Shown here in pieces: positions 61,928-64,000 of a stretch of 64,000 nt of DNA. The stretch is from NCBI RefSeq assembly GCF_009856415.1, contig NZ_WMEZ01000003.1:186001-250000 (forward strand), in the 5' to 3' direction. The stretch comes from Halobacillus litoralis (GTDB lineage: Bacteria; Bacillota; Bacilli; Bacillales; Halobacillaceae). The position numbers and the translations under genes were made by a program. Position 1 is the first letter of the stretch. Each line of letters begins with the position of its first letter. The notes beneath the pieces were generated by a model, which was not told the origin of the DNA, searched no databases, and saw nothing but the letters and a program-made list of their open reading frames with translations.

Positions 61928-61956
61928 TTGTAAAAATAGGAGAGAACATATAAAAT
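61928..61956 (+). promoter_or_regulatory. Promoter of ktrB-ktrA
   Basis: TTGTAA, 17-base spacer, TAAAAT; 40 bp before the ktrB ATG. The whole gap is 166 bp, too short for the c-di-AMP (ydaO) riboswitch that precedes ktrAB in B. subtilis, and no such motif was seen. Confidence 0.5.
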
Positions 61957-61996
61957 CCATATATAACTTGATATCCTCACCTGAAGGAGCATCTTT

Positions 61997-63364
61997 ATGT
62001 CCAATCATCTTAAAACCAAATTCAATCGATACTTTGACCGTCTGACTCCTTTTCAGGTAATCGTATTGTTCTATGCTACGGCAGTTATCGTTTCAACGAT
62101 TCTTGTAAGCCTGCCATTCTTACATAAGGAAGGCGTAGAATTAAGCTTTATCGACGCCCTTTTCACGGCCGTCAGTGCGGTCAGTGTAACCGGGTTGACT
62201 GTCGTATCAACGATGGATACGTTCAACACCGCTGGATACTTTGTTTTGATGTTCATCCTTCAGTTCGGCGGGATCGGCGTCATGACACTGGGAACGTTCG
62301 TCTGGCTGATGCTCGGCAAAAAAATCGGCTTGAAAAGCAGACAACTCATCAAAACCGACCAGAACCGTTCTACGTTTGCAGGGATGGTTAAACTGATCAA
62401 GCAAATCCTTTTGATCATTCTTCTCATTGAATTGGTGGGTGCCATCATTTTAAGCGTCTACTTTACGCAATACTTCCCGACTACGGGTGAAGCCATCGTT
62501 CAAGGAATGTTCGCCTCCGTCAGTGCCACGACGAATGCAGGTTTTGATATTACAGGCGTATCCCTCGTCCTTTTTGAAAATGATTATTTCGTGCAATTCA
62601 TCAACATGCTTTTATTGACCTTGGGAGCGATCGGTTTTCCTGTGCTCATTGAGATTAAAGATTACCTGACACATAAGCAAAAGAACGTGATTCACTTTTC
62701 CCTTTTTGCAAAATTAACGTCGGTAACGTTCGGAGTGCTGGTGGTCGTCGGAACGATCCTGATCTATCTTTTAGACAGAAACCATTTCTTCGCAGACAAG
62801 TCTTGGCACGAGGCTTTCTTTTTCTCGCTCTTCCAATCCGTAACCACACGGAACGGAGGGCTTGCGACCATGGACGTGGCGGAATTCAGTGTACCGACTT
62901 TGCTGGTCATTTGCATTCTCATGTTCATCGGTGCATCTCCGAGTAGTGTAGGAGGAGGAATCCGGACGACGACTTTCGCGATTAGTGTCTTAAGTGTCAT
63001 CGCCTATGCACGAGGAAAAAGTCACGTCCGCGTTTTCAGACGGGAAATCGATCCTGATGACATCTTCCGTTCGTTCATTGTCATCAATACAGCCATTGCA
63101 ATTACAGGCATTGCGGTTATCCTATTAAATTACTTCGAACCACAGTTTTCTTTGATGCAGATTTTATTTGAAGCGTGTTCGGCATTTGGTACCACCGGCC
63201 TTTCCATGGGGATCACCTCTGACTTGCATGCCGCCGGCAAAATCATTATCATCACGCTCATGTTTATCGGAAGGATCGGCATTTTCTCCTTCTTATTCAT
63301 TATTCGAGGAAAAGGCATCAAAGACAAATATCATTATCCGAAAGAACCGATGATTATCGGCTAA
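61997..63364 (+). CDS. ktrB: Potassium uptake channel KtrB
   Basis: 455 aa, four M1-P-M2 repeats. Filter segments SVTGLTVVST, TTNAGFDITG, TTRNGGLATMD and FGTTGLSMG carry the key glycines; KtrB-type. AAGGAG seven bases before the ATG. Forms a dimer on the cytosolic KtrA ring. Sodium-linked potassium uptake against osmotic stress is the known role. Followed by ktrA after 16 bp. Confidence 0.92.
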   Translation: MSNHLKTKFNRYFDRLTPFQVIVLFYATAVIVSTILVSLPFLHKEGVELSFIDALFTAVSAVSVTGLTVVSTMDTFNTAGYFVLMFILQFGGIGVMTLGTFVWLMLGKKIGLKSRQLIKTDQNRSTFAGMVKLIKQILLIILLIELVGAIILSVYFTQYFPTTGEAIVQGMFASVSATTNAGFDITGVSLVLFENDYFVQFINMLLLTLGAIGFPVLIEIKDYLTHKQKNVIHFSLFAKLTSVTFGVLVVVGTILIYLLDRNHFFADKSWHEAFFFSLFQSVTTRNGGLATMDVAEFSVPTLLVICILMFIGASPSSVGGGIRTTTFAISVLSVIAYARGKSHVRVFRREIDPDDIFRSFIVINTAIAITGIAVILLNYFEPQFSLMQILFEACSAFGTTGLSMGITSDLHAAGKIIIITLMFIGRIGIFSFLFIIRGKGIKDKYHYPKEPMIIG

Positions 63365-63380
63365 CAGGAGGAAACCAACG

Positions 63381-64000
63381 ATGAAGAAAACATTTGCTGT
63401 TGTAGGACTCGGCCGCTTCGGCGGGAGCATCTGCAGAGAACTGAGCCGGGAAGGCATGGAAGTCCTTGCTTTGGACCTCGATGAACACAAAGTCAATGAG
63501 TATCGCGATATCGTTTCTCACGCTGTCATGGCTGATTCCACCGATGAACTCGTCCTCAAAGAGTTAGGGTTCAGGAATATTGATCACGTCATTGTAGCCA
63601 TCGGTGACAACATTCAAGCCAGTATGTTGACCACGTTAATTCTAAAAGAGATGGGTATTCGCATGATCACCGTGAAGGCCCAGAACGATTACCACGAGAA
63701 AATATTGAACAAAATCGGAGCGGACCAAGTCGTCCACCCAGAAAGAGATATGGGAAAACGTATCGCTCACCACATCATTTCCGATAATATCCTCGATTAC
63801 ATCGAGCTATCCGACGACCACAGCGTCGTCGAAGTGAAGGCAGGAAGGAAGATGAGCGGAAAGACGTTGATCGACTTAGACATCCGCGCCCAGTATGGGT
63901 GTAACATCGTAGCGATCAAACGCGGAAAAGATGTCATCGTATCCCCAATGGCCACTGAACAAGTGAATGCCAGCGACATTCTGATTGTGATCGGAGCCGA
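63381..64000 (+). CDS. ktrA: Potassium channel regulatory subunit KtrA (partial, runs off window)
   Basis: At least 206 residues; no stop before the right edge. Not a full-length frame in the window but clear: FAVVGLGRFGGSICREL is the RCK_N Rossmann nucleotide site, VMADSTDE and VVHPERDMGKRIAHH follow, then an RCK_C domain from about 135 (YIELSDDHSVVEVKAG). AGGAGG before the ATG. Binds ATP/ADP and c-di-AMP in known homologues and gates KtrB. Confidence 0.92.
   Translation, partial: MKKTFAVVGLGRFGGSICRELSREGMEVLALDLDEHKVNEYRDIVSHAVMADSTDELVLKELGFRNIDHVIVAIGDNIQASMLTTLILKEMGIRMITVKAQNDYHEKILNKIGADQVVHPERDMGKRIAHHIISDNILDYIELSDDHSVVEVKAGRKMSGKTLIDLDIRAQYGCNIVAIKRGKDVIVSPMATEQVNASDILIVIGA

Noticed and set aside
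61831-61996. c-di-AMP (ydaO) riboswitch before ktrB
   Set aside because: The gap is only 166 bp and no ydaO-type conserved elements were seen.
1-64000. tRNA, rRNA, insertion sequences, prophage or defence islands
   Set aside because: No cloverleaf, rRNA, transposase, integrase or known defence genes were recognised on either strand.

Overview
The window reads as ordinary chromosome of a spore-forming, low-to-moderate GC Bacillaceae bacterium. Shine-Dalgarno sites are strong (AAGGAGG type), GTG and TTG starts are common, and family members look Bacillus-like throughout: FosB, a tyrosyl T-box, RbsRKDACB, a YaaH-type spore-cortex hydrolase, CtaG and Ktr potassium channels. Three Ktr proteins plus CrtQ/CrtO-type carotenoid-modifying enzymes fit a halotolerant, pigmented genus such as Halobacillus or Pontibacillus; that placement is inference. 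I saw no rRNA, tRNA, insertion sequence, prophage or CRISPR array.

Layout. 0-8 kb: secreted M4 protease, acetyltransferases, a fosB operon ending in a translationally coupled micro-membrane protein, two small membrane proteins, a LysR regulator, a YkhA-type thioesterase, and a rubredoxin-like/beta-lactamase fold protein. 8.3-14 kb: complete ribose operon rbsRKDACB on the minus strand, with two LacI/CcpA-type operators around its promoter. 14-21 kb: HAD phosphatase, a LysR/SMR efflux pair sharing a palindromic operator, AadK-like adenylyltransferase, PAP2 phosphatase, a P-loop kinase and DUF2243-CtaG. 21-25 kb: TPR protein behind an exact 20-bp-period degenerate repeat, nucleotidyltransferase, T-box/tyrS, azoreductase. 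25-31.7 kb: SDR/TetR/hydrolase group, LysM protein, small membrane proteins, and an ECF sigma/anti-sigma pair with its own ECF-type promoter. 31.8-39 kb: SDR, KtrD, a second DnaN-like clamp, Nudix/VOC operon, PH-domain protein, RNA ligase-like phosphoesterase. 39.4-48 kb: a run of broken genes (DUF4269, DUF4097, Arr, MFS) around crtQ-crtO and two alpha/beta hydrolases. 48-54.5 kb: EamA transporter, nucleoside hydrolase, LysM-GH18 protein, four small membrane proteins with non-ATG starts, LysR. 54.5-60 kb: quinone/electrophile-response cluster resembling the MhqR regulon (two ring-cleaving dioxygenases, MhqD-like esterase, FMN reductase, LtrA) divergent from a MarR regulator. 60-64 kb: YcaC-like hydrolase under a perfect operator palindrome, VOC protein, a decayed gene, and ktrB-ktrA running off the right edge.

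The most notable pattern is the number of disrupted reading frames: at least four clear cases and several probable ones. Several sit at A or G homopolymers, so sequencing error, real decay and slippage-based switching all need separating. Other points of interest are the 20-bp repeat array, paired rbs operators with intragenic copies, an ECF module with a possible distant target, and the second sliding clamp. I found no clearly new multi-gene defence or biosynthetic system.
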